Position numbers and translations under genes: made by a program. DNA of 64,000 bases, taken from Pseudoxanthomonas sp. SE1 (lineage in GTDB: Bacteria; Pseudomonadota; Gammaproteobacteria; Xanthomonadales; Xanthomonadaceae). The notes under the pieces are model-generated. The model was not told where the DNA came from and made no database searches. It worked only from the letters and a program-made list of their open reading frames with translations. Numbering within the stretch: position 1 is the first letter of the stretch; each line of letters opens with the position of its first letter. This document shows positions 63,503 through 64,000 of the stretch, in pieces. The stretch spans positions 3,649,001 to 3,713,000 of the forward strand of contig NZ_CP113783.1 of assembly GCF_029542205.1 (NCBI RefSeq), in the 5' to 3' direction.

Positions 63503-64000
63503 ATGCCCCAGGTCTGGAGGGTCTTCAGTCACTGGTTGCGCCTGCGTCGACGCTTGTGGCGCTGGCGTCGCGCAGCCACCAAGAAGCCCCTGGGCGCGGA
63601 AGCCCCTTTGCGCGCGCAGCTGTTCAATGTCGAGCAGATGGAAGTGCACGGCCGCTCCCTTGCGCGCGCGCACCGGATACACGCGCGTCCCGGACCGGAA
63701 CGGCTGCTGGACCGCCTGGCCGAGAACGAAGGCCTGCTGGACGACGTCTGCGCGCTGCTCACGCGAATGGTCCAGGACGACATGCGCATCACGCCGGCCG
63801 GCGAATGGCTGCTGGACAACTACTACCTGGTGGAAGAGCAGGTACTGACCGCGCGGCGGCATTTGCCCAAGGGCTACAGCCGCCAGCTTCCCTCGCTCAG
63901 CCAAGGCCATTCTTCCGGCTTGCCGCGCGTCTACGATCTCTCGCTGGAAGCGATCGCGCATGGCGACGGCCGCATCGATGCGGAAACCCTCAGCCGCTTC
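63503..64000 (+). CDS. Cyclic beta-glucan synthase-type protein (NdvB-like), N-terminal part
   Basis: The frame runs off the right edge after 166 codons. It starts MPQVWRVFSHWLRLRRRLW, has a basic first segment, and then matches the N-terminal region of the large GH94/GT84 cyclic beta-1,2-glucan synthases: EWLLDNYYLVEEQVLTARRH, LPKGYSRQLPSL and LPRVYDLSLEAIAHGDGRID. Those proteins exceed 2500 residues and make osmoregulated periplasmic glucan at the inner membrane. AGGA lies eight bases before the ATG. Only the N-terminus is visible, so the catalytic domains remain unseen. Confidence 0.85.
   Translation, partial: MPQVWRVFSHWLRLRRRLWRWRRAATKKPLGAEAPLRAQLFNVEQMEVHGRSLARAHRIHARPGPERLLDRLAENEGLLDDVCALLTRMVQDDMRITPAGEWLLDNYYLVEEQVLTARRHLPKGYSRQLPSLSQGHSSGLPRVYDLSLEAIAHGDGRIDAETLSRF

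Overview
The window reads as chromosome of a high-GC gammaproteobacterium of the Xanthomonadaceae (Lysobacteraceae). The order accB-accC, prmA, a DUF3426 zinc-ribbon gene, fis, purH, purD and the TonB-receptor-based carbohydrate locus fit Pseudoxanthomonas or a close relative. The genus is inferred from gene content and family likeness; no search was run.

Region 1 (1-24.8 kb) is mostly conserved housekeeping: biotin carboxylase genes, PrmA, Fis, purine synthesis (purH, a lipoprotein gene, purD), an Old Yellow Enzyme, an MFS-acyltransferase fusion, a CD225/DUF2752 membrane-protein cluster, ampE, nudC, erpA, a bactofilin between two paralogous membrane proteins, a degenerate REC-GGDEF-EAL protein beside a hybrid histidine kinase, bfr/bfd with a Fur box, and rppH.

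Region 2 (24.8-26.3 kb) holds a tRNA-Met whose 3' end and downstream flank are repeated perfectly (74 bp) about 1.3 kb further on. The two copies bracket one gene for a secreted protein with no recognised family. This is the footprint of a tRNA-targeted insertion without an integrase.

Region 3 (26.4-40.1 kb) is a stress and low-oxygen module: a truncated ribosome-hibernation-factor remnant, sulfide:quinone oxidoreductase, a small exported protein, a P-type ATPase, a tandem universal stress protein, a GNAT acetyltransferase, a triple-BON protein, an FNR/DNR-like regulator, a two-component pair, a shortened class II ribonucleotide-reductase-like protein, a small membrane protein and Hsp20. Seven FNR/Anr-type boxes (TTGAT-N4-ATCAA or one mismatch) are spread through it, nearly all 50-80 bp upstream of a start codon. 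The resident FNR-like regulator keeps an FNR-type recognition helix but lacks the Fe-S cysteines. I read the module as one regulon; this is the strongest candidate for a poorly described system here.

Region 4 (40.2-62.8 kb) is a mannose-rich N-glycan utilisation locus: fructokinase, sugar MFS importer, LacI-family repressor, three GH92 alpha-mannosidases, a TonB receptor, an AGE-family mannose isomerase, a GH2 beta-mannosidase, CutC, a glycosylasparaginase and glucokinase. Six copies of a palindrome related to TTGGATCGATCCAA lie at the promoters and at the lacI start, defining a probable local regulon. Mannose freed outside or in the periplasm would be imported, isomerised to fructose and phosphorylated. 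One GH92 has Gln where the general acid Glu is expected. The window ends in the start of a cyclic beta-glucan synthase-type gene.
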